Origin: Ectothiorhodospiraceae bacterium WFHF3C12
GTDB taxonomy: Bacteria > Pseudomonadota > Gammaproteobacteria > Nitrococcales > Nitrococcaceae
Assembly: GCA_013519935.1 (NCBI GenBank)
Contig: JACDUA010000036.1
Location: 1 to 44,001, forward strand
Direction: 5' to 3'
Length of the DNA stretch: 44,001 nucleotides
Shown here piece by piece: positions 43,393 to 44,001 of this stretch. The notes below the pieces were generated by a model. The model did not search any database, had not been told where the DNA came from, and saw nothing but the letters and a program-made list of their open reading frames with translations. The stretch's first letter is position 1. Every line of letters begins with the position of its first letter. The position numbers were made by a program, and so were the translations under genes.

Positions 43393-44001
43393 GTGACGAA
43401 GCGGCCAGGCGTGCTCGCTCGCATGGTGCCGGTACTGGACTGGGGGCGGCGCTACCGCCGTGGCGATCTGGGGCTGGACGTCGCGGCGGGGGTCATCACC
43501 GCGGTGCTGCTCATCCCCCAGGCTATGGCCTATGCCGCCCTGGCCGGGGTCCCGCCGGAGGTCGGCCTCTACGCCAGTATCATCCCGCCATTGATCTATG
43601 CCGCGTTCGGCACGAGCCGAACCCTCGCCGTGGGGCCGGTCTCGGTGGCCGCGCTGCTGGTGGCCAACGCGCTGGCCGACATCGACGCACCGGCGGGCAG
43701 TCCCGAGTACCTCGCGGCCGTCATGATGCTGGCGGCCCTGTGCGGCGGGCTGATGCTGGCCACCGGGGCCTTGCGGCTGGGCGCCCTGGTCAACTTCATC
43801 TCGCACCCGGTGCTCTCCGGTTTCACGAGCGCGGCGGCGGTCATCATTATCATCAGCCAGCTGGGCGCGCTGGCCGGCATCCGGCTGCCGCGGGGCGAAT
43901 CGACCACGGGCATGGTGGAGGCCCTGCTGACACAGCTCGGTCAGGCCCACGGCGCGACGCTGGCCCTCGGCCTGGGCTCGGTGGCGGCCCTGTTGCTGGC
44001 C
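43393..44001 (+). CDS. SulP-family anion permease (partial)
   Basis: The 203 codons to the window edge are open and match the N-terminal half of SulP transporters: LDVAAGVITAVLLIPQAMAY, LAGVPPEVGLYASIIPPLIY, AAFGTSRTLAVGPVSVAALL and FISHPVLSGFTSAAAVIII. The C-terminal membrane part and the STAS domain lie outside. Sulfate, bicarbonate and other anions are all possible substrates. The GTG at 43393 has a G-rich ribosome-binding site (GGGGGCGG); ATG 43423 is the alternative. Confidence 0.9.
   Translation, partial: MTKRPGVLARMVPVLDWGRRYRRGDLGLDVAAGVITAVLLIPQAMAYAALAGVPPEVGLYASIIPPLIYAAFGTSRTLAVGPVSVAALLVANALADIDAPAGSPEYLAAVMMLAALCGGLMLATGALRLGALVNFISHPVLSGFTSAAAVIIIISQLGALAGIRLPRGESTTGMVEALLTQLGQAHGATLALGLGSVAALLLA

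Overview
The window is GC-rich, tightly packed chromosomal DNA from a gammaproteobacterium. The gene order rpe-gph-trpE-trpG-trpD-trpC, crp/vfr-like, OsmC-like, speD, coq7, rplM-rpsI resembles the Pseudomonas/Chromatiales arrangement. The acidic secreted proteins and the general style suggest a halophilic or alkaliphilic relative of the Ectothiorhodospiraceae, but the lineage is an inference and I cannot name a genus.

Layout. 1-2900: end of an efflux operon (NodT/OprM-type outer-membrane lipoprotein, then the start of an HlyD-type adaptor), an alpha/beta hydrolase and a small exported protein. 3100-9150: ilvA divergent from rpiA, a DUF2905 membrane protein and a molybdopterin cluster (moaA-moaD-moaE-moeA). 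9390-9850: a 177-bp tandem duplication next to a tRNA-Gln(CUG) and its terminator. 9876-14700: rpsI/rplM, a [2Fe-2S] protein, coq7, speD, an OsmC protein and a CRP/Vfr regulator. 14740-20490: trpC, trpD, trpG, a MITE-like element, trpE, gph and rpe. 20560-22090: a second inverted-repeat element, a CopD-type membrane protein and a DjlA-type co-chaperone.

22590-33000 is the most unusual part. An acyl-homoserine-lactone synthase (luxI) is translationally coupled to a small pseudo-receiver-like protein and to a PAS-GGDEF-EAL protein with a degenerate cyclase site and an intact phosphodiesterase site. Upstream on the same strand lies an iron-uptake-type set: imelysin lipoprotein, sterol-desaturase-family enzyme, DUF4856 lipoprotein and TonB receptor, with two Fur-box-like sites. 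Beyond it sits a LuxR regulator that keeps all the usual AHL-pocket residues. luxR and luxI thus bracket the iron operon, and a lux-box-like dyad lies in the luxI promoter region. I read this as a possible quorum/iron/c-di-GMP module.

33300-34600 holds a TetR regulator and moaB. 34830-43190 is a light or singlet-oxygen response cluster: FAD oxidoreductase, DUF1365, cyclopropane-fatty-acid-synthase-like methyltransferase and GPH-type transporter; then, convergently, a SnoaL-like protein and an SDR; then a LitR-like MerR regulator and a class I photolyase. An identical 12-bp element containing TTGTACAA sits in both control regions. The window ends inside a SulP anion permease gene preceded by a CsoR/CstR-like dyad.
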